In this document: in pieces, positions 25,358-34,456 of the stretch
Layout: every line of letters begins with the position of its first letter
Position numbering within the stretch: position 1 is the stretch's first letter
Source: Desulfofustis sp. PB-SRB1
GTDB taxonomy: Bacteria; Desulfobacterota; Desulfobulbia; Desulfobulbales; Desulfocapsaceae
Assembly: GCA_016722945.1 (NCBI GenBank)
Contig: JAEQMT010000009.1
Span: 124,001 to 188,000 of the forward strand
DNA: 64,000 nucleotides
Reading direction: 5' to 3'
Notes under the pieces: model-generated
The model's database searches: none
What the model was told of the DNA's origin: nothing
Seen by the model: only the letters and a program-made list of their open reading frames with translations
Translations under genes and position numbers: made by a program

Positions 25358-26559
25358 AGTGTTATGACTTTATCGTAATTGGCGGCGGTATTGTCGGCGC
25401 CGCCACCGCCTGGAAACTCTCGGAGCGTTTTCATGGCGCGGCAATCGCTCTTATCGAAAAAGAAAGTGAGCTGGGTACTCACCAGAGCGGCCATAACTCC
25501 GGGGTAATCCACGCCGGAGTCTATTATGAACCGGGCAGCCTGAAGGCCGATTTCTGCCGGCGGGGATTACAGGCGACCTACTCATTCTGCAAGAGATGGA
25601 GGCTCCCCTGGGAGCAATGTGGTAAGCTGCTGGTAGCAACAAATGATCGTGAATATGAACGGATGGAGGCGCTGGCGAAGCGCTGCCAGGTGCACGGGAT
25701 AGAGGCGCAGCGTCTGGATGGCGATGAACTGAAGAAGCGCGAACCGCTGGTTACCGGACTGGCGGCGCTGTTTATCAGAGAAACCGGGATCACCGATTAC
25801 CGCGCCATAGCCGCTCGGATGGGCCGATGCTTTGTCGATTCGGGCGGCACCATTCTTCTTAACACCGCGATACGCGCAATTCGTGAACATAAAGATCATG
25901 TGGAACTGGTTGGCACGTCCCGCCGTTTTTCTGCCCGACACCTGATCGTCTGCGGTGGCTTGCAGGCGGATAGGCTGGCAAAATTGATGGGTCTGCCCAT
26001 AGATTTCGGCATCGTACCGTTCCGAGGTGAATACTACCGGCTCGCCTCATCGTTTAGCGGCAGATTCAACCATCTGATCTATCCTATTCCCGATCCCGAG
26101 TTGCCCTTTCTCGGTGTTCATATTACCAAAATGGTTGACGGTTCGGTAACGGTTGGTCCCAATGCGGTGCTGGGATTCAAGCGGGAGGGATATGGAAAGG
26201 TGAATATTGATGGCGTTGATATTGCCGAAATGTTCGGTTTCGGCGGTTTCTGGCGGGCCATCTATGGAAACTTTTCCACCGGCCTTGGCGAGATGCGTGA
26301 TTCGCTCTACAAGCCGGGGTATCTGCGCCGGGCCCGGGCCTATTGTCCATCGCTGACCATCGATGACCTGCGTCCCTATCCCGCCGGTATCCGGGCCCAG
26401 GCGGTAGATCGGCGGGGAAAGCTGGTGCACGATTTTCTCTTTGCCCGCGGCGACCGCTCCCTGCATGTCTGTAACGCACCGTCACCGGCGGCCACTTCGG
26501 CTATTCCCATCGCCGAACATCTGGTGGAAAAGGCCGCTCAAACCTTTTCTCTTGGCTAA
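25354..26559 (+). CDS. lhgO: L-2-hydroxyglutarate oxidase/dehydrogenase
   Basis: An FAD enzyme that oxidises L-2-hydroxyglutarate to 2-oxoglutarate and passes electrons to the quinone pool. The 401-residue protein has the N-terminal FAD fold FIVIGGGIVGAATAWKLSE. The family-specific HQSGHNSGVIHAGVYYEPGS and KADFCRRG blocks follow, with C-terminal SLTIDDLRPYPAGIRAQAVD and FNAPSP-like CNAPSPAATSAI. The GTG at 25354 overlaps the Nudix stop. It is followed by an SLC13 carrier that could import dicarboxylates, so the three genes may form one unit. Confidence 0.92.
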   Translation: MKCYDFIVIGGGIVGAATAWKLSERFHGAAIALIEKESELGTHQSGHNSGVIHAGVYYEPGSLKADFCRRGLQATYSFCKRWRLPWEQCGKLLVATNDREYERMEALAKRCQVHGIEAQRLDGDELKKREPLVTGLAALFIRETGITDYRAIAARMGRCFVDSGGTILLNTAIRAIREHKDHVELVGTSRRFSARHLIVCGGLQADRLAKLMGLPIDFGIVPFRGEYYRLASSFSGRFNHLIYPIPDPELPFLGVHITKMVDGSVTVGPNAVLGFKREGYGKVNIDGVDIAEMFGFGGFWRAIYGNFSTGLGEMRDSLYKPGYLRRARAYCPSLTIDDLRPYPAGIRAQAVDRRGKLVHDFLFARGDRSLHVCNAPSPAATSAIPIAEHLVEKAAQTFSLG

Positions 26560-26595
26560 ATGATAGTGCAAAGCAACAAGATGATGTGGTGATCG

Positions 26596-28374
26596 GTGGT
26601 GGAAATCTATCTTATTTCCGCTATCATCGTCGGGGCGGTTTACCTCTTTATTTCCGAGAAAATTTCCGTCGATCTGACCGCCATCGGCATTATGGTGCTG
26701 CTCACCGTAACCGGCCTGCTCACCCCGGCCGAGACGGTGTCGGGTTTTGCCAATCCGGCCCTGGTGACGGTGGCGGCAATGTTCGTGGTGAGCAAGGGGT
26801 TGATGCGTACCGGTGGGCTGGAATTCCTGGGCCGCCGGATGATCAAGGTGGCGCGTCATAACCTTGGCCTGGCCCTGCTTTTTATTCTCGGTTCGGTGGC
26901 GCTGGCCTCGGCCTTTATCAACAACACACCGGTTGTCATCCTCTTTATCCCGGTGGTGATGGCGATGTGTTGCGATCTCGGTCTGAGTCCGTCGCGATTT
27001 CTCATCCCAGTATCGTACGCCTCCATTCTGGCCGGCACCTGCACGCTGATTGGCACCTCAACAAATATCATCGTCAGCGATCTCAGCGCCCGACACGGCT
27101 ACGGCGAAATCAGCATGTTTGAGCTGAGCGTGGTGGGAGTGCCGATTGCGGTGGCGGGAATTGGTTTCCTGCTGGTGGCGGCGCCGCGCATTCTGCCGAA
27201 TCTGGCCAATCCCACCTGCCAGCTGATGGACGGCGATCATCGCAAATATCTTGCTGAACTCAGGGTTCTCAAAAACAGCGACTATCTCGGTAAACACCCC
27301 GGTGATGTGTTTGCCGAGCGGTTCCCTGAGGTTGAAATCATCGAGCTGATCAGCGGGAAGCGTATCTATCATCCCCGGCGTGATGCTAAGACCATAGAAG
27401 CCGATGATATCCTGCTGGTGAAGGGGTCACTCAATGATCTGGTGGCGCTGCTGCACGAGGACGGGATCGAACTCCCTTCCAGTGAAAGCGGACTGACCCT
27501 GGGGGCCCAGAAAGATGCGCCGATTGTGGTGGAGTTGCTCATCGCCCCGGGCAGTGCCCTGGCTGGACGGCGTCTTGCTCATACTGATCTGGCCAGAGAT
27601 GAACATATCAATATCATTGCGGTTAAGCGGCAGGATCAACATTTAAGCGAGCGCTCAATCGAGGATGTGCGGTTAAAAACCGGCGATGTTCTGCTTATCT
27701 GGTGCTCCGACGCCACCCTGGCACGGCTGCGAACGGAGCGGGATTATCTCATCATTGAAGATGTGTATGAGGAATTAGTCCACAAACGCAAGGCAATCTG
27801 GGCCATCGTCAACTTCATCTGCATGATCGGTACCGCCACCCTGGGGCTGGCCGATATCATGACCTGTGCGCTTACCGCCGCCTTTTTGATGGTGATAACC
27901 GGCTGTCTGCAGATGCGAGATGCCTATCGTGCTCTGCAGCCCGATGTGCTCCTGCTGATCGCGGGCACCATCGCCCTGGGAGTGGCCATGGAGAAAAGCG
28001 GTGCCAGTGCGGCCTATGCCGATGCCTTTCTCGGGCTGTTTACCGGCGCCTCACCCATCGTGGTGCTGGGCGGCATTGTCGCCTTGACATCCATTTCCAC
28101 GCAGATTCTCAGCAATAACGCCACTGCCGTACTGCTGCTGCCCATTGCCATTGCGACGGCACTGGGCATCGGCGTCGATCCCAAGCCGTTTATTATCGGG
28201 GTTTGTTTCGGCGCCAGCGCCTGCTTCGCATCACCCTTGGGATATCAGACCAACCTTCTGGTATTTGGGCCGGGGGGATACAGTTTTACGGATTACATGC
28301 GGCTGGGGGTCCCGCTCAATCTCTTTGTGATTGTGGCGGCAACCCTGCTTATTCCGATATTCTGGCCTTTTTAG
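26596..28374 (+). CDS. SLC13/DASS-family carrier with two internal TrkA-C domains
   Basis: An inner-membrane symporter of the divalent anion:sodium superfamily. The 592 residues split into an N-terminal membrane half (helices to about 205, with the signature FINNTPVVILFIPVV and AGTCTLIGTSTNIIVSD), two soluble TrkA-C/RCK_C domains (about 215-390) and a C-terminal membrane half. The last contains ILSNNATAVLLLPIA and ASPLGYQTNLLVFGPGGY. Paired NNT/GTSTN and NNAT/GYQTN motifs form the ion and substrate sites. Substrates in the family include sulfate, succinate and other dicarboxylates. The start is the GTG at 26596. Confidence 0.88.
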   Translation: MVEIYLISAIIVGAVYLFISEKISVDLTAIGIMVLLTVTGLLTPAETVSGFANPALVTVAAMFVVSKGLMRTGGLEFLGRRMIKVARHNLGLALLFILGSVALASAFINNTPVVILFIPVVMAMCCDLGLSPSRFLIPVSYASILAGTCTLIGTSTNIIVSDLSARHGYGEISMFELSVVGVPIAVAGIGFLLVAAPRILPNLANPTCQLMDGDHRKYLAELRVLKNSDYLGKHPGDVFAERFPEVEIIELISGKRIYHPRRDAKTIEADDILLVKGSLNDLVALLHEDGIELPSSESGLTLGAQKDAPIVVELLIAPGSALAGRRLAHTDLARDEHINIIAVKRQDQHLSERSIEDVRLKTGDVLLIWCSDATLARLRTERDYLIIEDVYEELVHKRKAIWAIVNFICMIGTATLGLADIMTCALTAAFLMVITGCLQMRDAYRALQPDVLLLIAGTIALGVAMEKSGASAAYADAFLGLFTGASPIVVLGGIVALTSISTQILSNNATAVLLLPIAIATALGIGVDPKPFIIGVCFGASACFASPLGYQTNLLVFGPGGYSFTDYMRLGVPLNLFVIVAATLLIPIFWPF

Positions 28375-28412
28375 CAGCAATCACCAAGGTGCTTATACAG
28401 CCTTCCGAGAAA

Positions 28413-29078
28413 CTATTGCCCGGCAGGTGAATCAAGCAGTGTGACTTTAAAGCGAGTATCCTTAAACCGCATGATCAGACCGGTCTCGGTGATCTCGATC
28501 AATTGCAGCTCAGGCCCAACCATCTCTTTTTCGCGGACAATGGCAGAGTTTATCATGATCATCCGCAGCCGTGGATTTTGCGAGTAAACGTGACCACTGA
28601 ATTTCATTTCAGGCATCACCGATTTTTCAAAAAGCGGCAGCTCTTTCAGCTCAGGCAGCGCACCGGAGGGTATTGTTTTTGAGGGGTTGGAAAGATGGGG
28701 GGTGTCTGCCTGTTGAGTTACCGCGGGTGATGACGCTGGTTCCGCGGCCTCACTGATCACGTTGTTCGGTGCGGGCTCGGAAGTTGGGTCGGTTATGGCG
28801 CCGCTCGTGTTTGGCTCAGTGACGCCTTGTAGCGGCTCAGCACTGCTCATCTGAGGGGGTGCTGGTTCCGGCGCCGGTGGTGAGAAGCTGAAGTATCGAC
28901 CGCCAATAAATACCAACCCGGTTGCCGCAACTGTGCAAAGTACCAGTACCGCCACAATCATCATCTTAAAACCCTTTTTGTCAGGCTGGCGGTTCTGCAG
29001 GTAAAGCGGACCATCCTCTCTTTGTCTGCTGGCGCGTTTTTCAGAAGCCTTGCGCAATGCGTCGAGGATATATGACAT
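28413..29078 (-). CDS. gspB: type II secretion protein GspB
   Basis: GspB works with the ATPase GspA to place the secretin GspD in the outer membrane. The 221-residue protein has the family start MSYILDALRKASEKR, one transmembrane helix (about 38-60), a Pro/Ala/Ser-rich periplasmic linker (about 68-135) and a C-terminal domain with the conserved ELPLFEKSVMPEMKFSGHVY and FKDTRFKVTLL. It starts 2 bp after the stop of gspA on the same strand. GspD itself is not in the window. Confidence 0.9.
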   Translation of the reverse strand: MSYILDALRKASEKRASRQREDGPLYLQNRQPDKKGFKMMIVAVLVLCTVAATGLVFIGGRYFSFSPPAPEPAPPQMSSAEPLQGVTEPNTSGAITDPTSEPAPNNVISEAAEPASSPAVTQQADTPHLSNPSKTIPSGALPELKELPLFEKSVMPEMKFSGHVYSQNPRLRMIMINSAIVREKEMVGPELQLIEITETGLIMRFKDTRFKVTLLDSPAGQ

Positions 29079-29080
29079 GG

Positions 29081-30004
29081 CTAGAACAAGGTCTGTGGCA
29101 GGGTAAGTGAGAGGGCCGCTATCAGCAGCAAGAGCAGCAGCAAACCAACATATGGTTTCGCGGCAAATGGCACCCCTGCCAAACGGTTGACCGGCTGGCC
29201 AAAGACCTCACGGGCGGCGCGATCAACTATAGCTTTATTGACCCGTTCTTTCTCCTGTGCGTAGGCGCCCAGCAAAGCACGATCGCACAGGGTGTTAATG
29301 AGACGTGGGATACCGCGGCTCAGGCGACAGATGCGTGTTATGGCGCCGCCACTGAACAGTGGCGCCCTTCCGCCGCCGGCCACCGCAACCCGATGAGCGA
29401 TATAGGTGCGAACCTCATCACAATTAAGCCCGTCGAGGTGGTAGCGACTGGTAACTCGCTGGTTGATCTGACGTAACTCCGGGCTGGTCAATTGCTCGGC
29501 CAGCTCCGACTGGGCGATGAGAAATATTTTGAGAAGTTTGCGCGTGTTGGTTTCAAGATTGGTGAGCATGCGCACCATTTCGATGACCTCAAGATCAAGA
29601 TTCTGGGCCTCGTCAATCACCAGTATCGCCTGCCGGTTGTCGGCATGAATTGTCAGCAGAAATCGATTTAGGCAATCGATATAATCCTTTACCGTGGGCC
29701 GGGAGAGGGCAGGGGCGATCTGAAATTCGTCGCAAATGGCCGCCACCAGGCCGCGAGCCGTCAGCCGTGGGTTAAGGATAACGGCAACTTCAGTGGATGC
29801 ATCGATGTTTTCCAGAAAACAGCGGCAAATGGTGGTCTTGCCGGTACCGACCTCGCCGGTGAGCAGGGTAATGCAGCCGTCGGTCTGGGCGCCGTAGCTC
29901 AAGTGAGCCAATGCCTCCTGATGCATTGCGGTCAGATAAAGAAAACGCGGATCAGGCGAGATCGAAAAGGGATACTCGTGAAATCCGAAATATTCTTTAT
30001 ACAT
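29081..30004 (-). CDS. gspA: ExeA/GspA-type AAA+ ATPase
   Basis: An inner-membrane ATPase that, with GspB, inserts or assembles the type II secretin through peptidoglycan. The 307 residues open with MYKEYFGFHEYPFSISPDPR, a hallmark of the ExeA family. Walker A GEVGTGKTT, Walker B AILVIDEAQNL and the sensor region GIPRLINTLCDRALL follow. A single transmembrane helix lies near the C-terminus (PYVGLLLLLLLIAALSL). The usual periplasmic peptidoglycan-binding domain seen in Aeromonas ExeA is absent. It is the first gene of a gspAB pair divergent from gspN-gspE. Confidence 0.9.
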   Translation of the reverse strand: MYKEYFGFHEYPFSISPDPRFLYLTAMHQEALAHLSYGAQTDGCITLLTGEVGTGKTTICRCFLENIDASTEVAVILNPRLTARGLVAAICDEFQIAPALSRPTVKDYIDCLNRFLLTIHADNRQAILVIDEAQNLDLEVIEMVRMLTNLETNTRKLLKIFLIAQSELAEQLTSPELRQINQRVTSRYHLDGLNCDEVRTYIAHRVAVAGGGRAPLFSGGAITRICRLSRGIPRLINTLCDRALLGAYAQEKERVNKAIVDRAAREVFGQPVNRLAGVPFAAKPYVGLLLLLLLIAALSLTLPQTLF

Positions 30005-30010
30005 ACAGTT

Positions 30011-30167
30011 GGCGTACTCGTAATAAGCTTAAATTTGCTTGCTAACGTAATTCCCACCCTCGATAACAGCACTCAAGGGCAGGCTGCAGCGGGAATCCAG
30101 TAATTTCAAATGATTATGGATTTCGGTTCAACTCCACAATGACCGTAATTGGGGTTTTTACGACGCC
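30011..30167 (+). repeat. dispersed palindromic repeat A, copy 3 (long-loop form)
   Basis: Begins GGCGTACTCGTAATAAGC and ends GGGTTTTTACGACGCC. The centre has the long insert with CCCTCGATAACAGCACTCAA between the ATTCCC and GGGAAT arms. It has the same orientation and size class as copy 1. It lies in the intergenic space between the divergent gspA and gspN genes. Confidence 0.85.
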
Positions 30168-30251
30168 ATCACAATTATTCCACGCCGTTATCGGGTTAAC
30201 AGCACCGCCAACTTTACTATATGAAAAAGTAAAGATCATTGCTATTTTTCT

Positions 30252-30307
30252 TATCAGGTATCAGGTATCAGGTATCAGGTATCAGGTATCAGGTATCAGG
30301 TATCAGG
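30252..30307. repeat. tandem heptamer array, 8 x TATCAGG
   Basis: Eight perfect, uninterrupted copies of TATCAGG (56 bp). The array ends 68 bp before the gspN start and lies within the region that must hold the gspN-gspE promoter. Copy number in such perfect 7-bp arrays tends to vary by slippage. Confidence 0.97.
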
Positions 30308-30374
30308 TTCCGGGTTTTGGAGGGTGCGATAGTGAAAAAGAAAAGAGATATTCTGAAGTGGTAACGTATCGGCA

Positions 30375-31259
30375 ATGTTGAAAAACGTTCTTTTTACCCT
30401 TGCCTTGATCATATACGGTCTTGGGTTGACCACGTTTTTGCTGGTGTTGCGCTTTCCCGTCGACGATTTTCTGGGCTATGTCAGCGCACAGGTGGAAGAG
30501 AAAACTCAGCGGTTCAGCCTCAGTATCGAGGATGTCTCGTATCGCTACCCGTTGACCCTTGATTTTTCCGGAGTAACCCTGGTTGATAAAAGAAGCGATC
30601 TCAACCTGCCGGTGGATCAATTGACCCTGCGTCCTGACCTGAGTTCGCCCACTACTCGATTTTTTGTCGGCCTGACAACCATCGGGGCACGACTGGATTC
30701 GCTGGTTCGTATTGAAGATGGCTGGCAATCTATCGATATGTCCGATATCTCTCTGAGCGGGCTTGATGTGCAAAGAGTGGCGGATCTGTTTGCCTTACTG
30801 GATCGCCGCATCACTGGATTGTTCAGTTTTACCGGCTCATTCCGCGGCGCCGTAACTAACTTCAAGGGTGGTTCCCTGCGCGGCCAGTGGCGGCTCACCG
30901 AAGCCGCCATCGGCTTGAAACGACCGATCCTTGCCACCGAGGAACTCACCTTTTCCGAGCTTGCAAGCACCATGGAAATGAGGGACGGGGTCATCACCAT
31001 ACGAGATGGTACCGCCGCCGGATCACAGTTTTTTGGTGAATTTAATGGTATGGTGCGGCTTGGGAGGCAGTGGGAGCTGAGTGTGCTGGACATTGGTGGT
31101 GAGTTGCAGGCGCACGAAGAGTATATCGCCCAGAACGAACTTGCTGCTCAGGCCCTTACCCTGCTCTATCGCAAATATAACAGCCGGGCCCTGCCCATTC
31201 AGGTATACGGCACGATTCTGGCCCCGGAATTTCGATTCGGCCCAGTAGAAACCATGTAG
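30375..31259 (+). CDS. gspN: type II secretion protein GspN-like
   Basis: An inner-membrane protein with one N-terminal helix (residues ~4-27) and a long periplasmic AsmA-like beta domain, the layout of the GspN family found in deltaproteobacterial type II secretion loci. Visible features are a LDFSGVTLVDKRS strand, repeated amphipathic strands of the kind GGSLRGQWRLTEAAI, and a C-terminal GTILAPEFRFG. Length (294) is normal. It lies 10 bp before gspE on the same strand, which supports the assignment. Sequence conservation in this family is low, so the call leans on context. Confidence 0.75.
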   Translation: MLKNVLFTLALIIYGLGLTTFLLVLRFPVDDFLGYVSAQVEEKTQRFSLSIEDVSYRYPLTLDFSGVTLVDKRSDLNLPVDQLTLRPDLSSPTTRFFVGLTTIGARLDSLVRIEDGWQSIDMSDISLSGLDVQRVADLFALLDRRITGLFSFTGSFRGAVTNFKGGSLRGQWRLTEAAIGLKRPILATEELTFSELASTMEMRDGVITIRDGTAAGSQFFGEFNGMVRLGRQWELSVLDIGGELQAHEEYIAQNELAAQALTLLYRKYNSRALPIQVYGTILAPEFRFGPVETM

Positions 31260-31269
31260 GGCGGATGTC

Positions 31270-33015
31270 ATGAATGTATCGGTAGTCAGTACACCGGATA
31301 GTCCCCTGGCAGATAGCGCTGTCCTCTTTAAGAGAATCGGTGAGCTTCTGCTGGAGCAGAGTGGGCTCAGTGAAGCGCAACTGGAGCAGGGACTTGCCAC
31401 CCAGACGAAAACCGGAGAGCGCCTCGGCGAGATTCTTGTCAAGCAAAAGGCAATCACCGAGTGGGAGCTTCTCGTCGCCCTTGGCAGCCAGTTCGGGGTG
31501 GAAGTGGCGGAGTCGCTCCCCGGTCAGCTCAACACTGAATTTACCGCCCATCTTCCCATCGGCTTTCTCAAAAGTCATCTGATGATCCCGTTGATCACTG
31601 AAGAGCGAATCGCCATCGCCGCCACCGATCCCACCAGTTTTGAGCCCTTGGATGAGGTACGCCACCGCCTGAAGATGGGAATGTGTCCAATGGTGTTGAG
31701 CAGTCGCCAGGAGATCATTCGCGCCATAAACAACGCCTACGATATGTCGTCGATGAACAATGCCGATGAGGTTATGCAGGACATCGACGAGGAAGATCCC
31801 GATGTCCTGTTTTCCAGGATTGAGGAGGTTGGCGACCTGCTCGATGACACCTCCGATTCGCCGGTTATCCGGCTGGTCAACCTGATGCTCTCCCAGGCGG
31901 TGCGCAACAACGTCTCAGACATTCATATCGAGCCGTATCAGAACTCGCTGAAGATCAGACAGCGGCTGGATGGCGTGCTCTATGACATGTTTTCACCGCC
32001 CTTTCACGTGGCCGCCGCGCTCACCTCACGCGTCAAACTGATGGCGAAGATGAATATCGCCGAAAAGCGACTGCCTCAGGATGGCCGTATCGAGATCAAG
32101 GTCGGCAATAAGGATATCGATATCCGTGTTTCGACACTGCCCACCTCCTTTGGCGAGCGGGTGGTCATGCGACTGCTGGACAAGTCTTCGGTGCGCATGT
32201 CGCTCACCGACCTTGGTATGTCCGATGACCGGTTGGAGCTTTTTTCCCGCATTATCGAGGCGCCCAACGGCATCGTCCTGGTTACCGGACCCACCGGTTC
32301 CGGTAAAACCACCACCCTCTATGCCGCCCTTAGTGCCATCAACCATGTGGGGATAAACATCATCACGGTGGAGGATCCCATCGAATATCGGATCCCGGGA
32401 ATCGCTCAGGTGCAGGTTAATCCGAAGATCGATCTGAGTTTTGCTTCGGGGCTGCGTTCCATCGTACGACAGGATCCAGATGTTATCCTGATCGGCGAGA
32501 TCCGTGACCTGGAGACCGCTGAAATCGCCATTCAATCAGCGCTTACCGGCCACCTGGTGTTTTCCACCCTGCACACCAACGATGCCCCCAGCTCAATAAC
32601 CCGGTTGCGCGATATGGGAGTGGAACCGTTTCTGATCGCCTCGGCCATCAACGCTATCCTGGCCCAGCGGCTGGTACGAATTATCTGTAATCAGTGTCGA
32701 GAACCCTATACGCCTTCACCCACTGAACTGGTCCGTGTTGGATTGGATAAACATACCATCGACCATCGGCCGGTATACCGTGGCCGAGGTTGCGAGGCCT
32801 GTAATCATACCGGCTACCGGGGGCGAACCGGAATTCATGAGTTTCTGATCATGGATGAGGCCATGAAAAACCTGGTGCTCACCACATCAGGCGCCAGCAA
32901 ATTGAGGGAGCTTGCCCGTGAACGGGGGATGCTCACTCTGGTTGAAAACGGCGCCGACAAGATTCTGGCCGGGATCACCTCCATCGAAGAAGTGTACCGG
33001 GTTGCCCATGGGTAG
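31270..33015 (+). CDS. gspE: type II secretion ATPase GspE
   Basis: GspE is the cytoplasmic hexameric ATPase that powers pseudopilus assembly. The 581-residue protein contains an N-terminal MshEN-type domain (about 15-150), then the arginine-rich N2 region, Walker A GPTGSGKTTTLY, an Asp box ITVEDPIEY, Walker B ILIGEIRDLETAEIA, the His box STLHTNDAPSSITRL and the zinc tetracysteine CNQC...CEAC. All motifs are intact. PilB/MshE proteins share this architecture; the GspN neighbour favours GspE. No gspF or pseudopilin genes follow; a LysR gene converges 2 bp later. Confidence 0.9.
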   Translation: MNVSVVSTPDSPLADSAVLFKRIGELLLEQSGLSEAQLEQGLATQTKTGERLGEILVKQKAITEWELLVALGSQFGVEVAESLPGQLNTEFTAHLPIGFLKSHLMIPLITEERIAIAATDPTSFEPLDEVRHRLKMGMCPMVLSSRQEIIRAINNAYDMSSMNNADEVMQDIDEEDPDVLFSRIEEVGDLLDDTSDSPVIRLVNLMLSQAVRNNVSDIHIEPYQNSLKIRQRLDGVLYDMFSPPFHVAAALTSRVKLMAKMNIAEKRLPQDGRIEIKVGNKDIDIRVSTLPTSFGERVVMRLLDKSSVRMSLTDLGMSDDRLELFSRIIEAPNGIVLVTGPTGSGKTTTLYAALSAINHVGINIITVEDPIEYRIPGIAQVQVNPKIDLSFASGLRSIVRQDPDVILIGEIRDLETAEIAIQSALTGHLVFSTLHTNDAPSSITRLRDMGVEPFLIASAINAILAQRLVRIICNQCREPYTPSPTELVRVGLDKHTIDHRPVYRGRGCEACNHTGYRGRTGIHEFLIMDEAMKNLVLTTSGASKLRELARERGMLTLVENGADKILAGITSIEEVYRVAHG

Positions 33016-33017
33016 CA

Positions 33018-33926
33018 CTACCTCTCGTGGTTCCGGCTGCGCTCCCCCTGGCTTTTCAGATAGGTGAGAAAAACCTGATAGTGATGCGGCAGGGTGCGCT
33101 TGTCGATACTGACGATGTAGAGGTTTCTCCGCATATTCAAGCCGCGTATGGATACCTCGCGGAGAATGCCGTGGGCCAGTTCGTCACGGATTGCGGTTCT
33201 TGAAAGAATCGATACACCAAGGCCCGATTTGATCGCCTCCTTGATGGCCGCCGTTGAGCCCAGCACCGCCTGGATGCGCAGGTCGGCAATATCAATACCC
33301 TGCTCTTTGAAACGCGCCGCTACCGTTCGCCCGGTTCCCGAGCCTTTTTCCCTGATAAGAAAATCATAGTTCTTTAGATCTTCAAGGCTTATCTCATCCT
33401 CTATGTCGGCATCACTGGATGCGGCAAGGACAAGCTCATCGCCGCAAAGGGGGGTAAAGCTTACCTTTGGGGTAGGGATATTGCTGCCCACCACCCCGAA
33501 GTACATCTCATGACCGGCTACGGAGCTGATGATTCCGGCAGAGTCATTGATGCGGATCTCAAAGGAGACGGCTGGATAGTTCTTTTTAAATTGGGCGGCC
33601 AGGGCGGGTAAGATGTAGGCCCCGGGAATGGTCGATGCGCCGATAACCAGTTCCCCGGAGACGGAAGTGGCGGCCGCGGCCAGAGATTCCTCCAGCCGTT
33701 GCATTTCATCGAGGATATTCACCGCCTGCGGGTAGAGCAAATCCGCTTCCGGGGTGGGCGAGATGGATCGCCCCAGCCGGTCAAACAGCTTACAGCCGAG
33801 CCGTTCTTCAAGGTTGCGCATATGTTCACTGATGGTAGGCTGGCTGGTATAGAGCACCTCGGCCGCTCTGGTAAAACTTAGTGTCTTGTAGACGGTAACG
33901 AATACCCGCAGATGACGTGTTTCCAT
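33018..33926 (-). CDS. LysR-family transcriptional regulator
   Basis: A 302-residue LysR regulator. The N-terminal winged helix is clear (FVTVYKTLSFTRAAEVLYTS and QPTISEHMRNLEERLGCKLF, residues ~8-50). The effector domain follows with GELVIGASTIPGAYILPAL, a CysB-like opening. The sequence style fits the group that Desulfobacterota annotators associate with selenium metabolism; selB lies 17 kb away, which is weak support. It converges with gspE and is followed, upstream, by an AT-rich region that probably holds its promoter. The regulated genes cannot be named. Confidence 0.85.
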   Translation of the reverse strand: METRHLRVFVTVYKTLSFTRAAEVLYTSQPTISEHMRNLEERLGCKLFDRLGRSISPTPEADLLYPQAVNILDEMQRLEESLAAAATSVSGELVIGASTIPGAYILPALAAQFKKNYPAVSFEIRINDSAGIISSVAGHEMYFGVVGSNIPTPKVSFTPLCGDELVLAASSDADIEDEISLEDLKNYDFLIREKGSGTGRTVAARFKEQGIDIADLRIQAVLGSTAAIKEAIKSGLGVSILSRTAIRDELAHGILREVSIRGLNMRRNLYIVSIDKRTLPHHYQVFLTYLKSQGERSRNHER

Positions 33927-33981
33927 GGCTGCACCTTTTTAGATTTGGAAAAACTATATTATATATTAGAAATTCTTATAA

Positions 33982-34224
33982 AAGGCAAGGTGTCTGATTA
34001 CCATCTTGTCCGGGTATCTTTGTGCGAGGATCTCACGAGGAGCAGGATACAGAGTAATTCTAGTGTATTCCACTCTTGATGCTTTTTTGACTTTGCTTTT
34101 CAGCCTTCCAATTCCCATGGCTTCATTTGGTTTCCGTGCCATACTTACTCTGCTGAACATTGGAAGTGCCTATCTGGGAGGTTGGCTGTACCTGAAGAAG
34201 AAAAAGCAGCATGTGAAAAGCTGA
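33982..34224 (+). pseudogene. N-terminally truncated paralogue of the membrane protein at 34457
   Basis: The frame from 33982 reads CLITILSGYLCARIS and ends in LNIGSAYLGGWLYLKKKK. It aligns with the C-terminal half of the neighbouring protein at 34457-34951 (CLITIFSGYLCAKIA; LNMGCAYGGGWLYMRKK). The first half, with the first two membrane helices, is missing and a stop lies just upstream. This looks like a tandem duplication that has lost its 5' part, with repeat A copy 4 now between the two. Confidence 0.7.
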
Positions 34225-34267
34225 ATTTTTTGGATTTTCAGAAATATTTCTTATAATTACCTATGAT

Positions 34268-34420
34268 GCTTTCGTGAAAACCCATATTCCCGTCATACCG
34301 GAATCGACCCGACATCCATAATTAATTGAAATCACTGGATTCCCGCTGCAGCCTGCCCTTGAGTGCTGTTATCGAGGGCGGGAATGACGGCAGCAAGCAA
34401 TTTTGAGGCTTGTACGAGCC
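34268..34420 (-). repeat. dispersed palindromic repeat A, copy 4 (long-loop form)
   Basis: Runs from GCTTTCGTGAAAACC to GAGGCTTGTACGAGCC with the long central insert (CTGCAGCCTGCCCTTGAGTG) between the ATTCCCGC arms. Orientation is opposite to copy 3. It separates the truncated paralogue from the intact membrane gene. Confidence 0.85.
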
Positions 34421-34456
34421 CATTACCTCTATTGAAGTAAAACAACCGATCCCACG

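Noticed and set aside
30252-30307. CRISPR array
   Set aside because: The units are 7-bp direct tandem copies with no spacers, and no cas genes are present.
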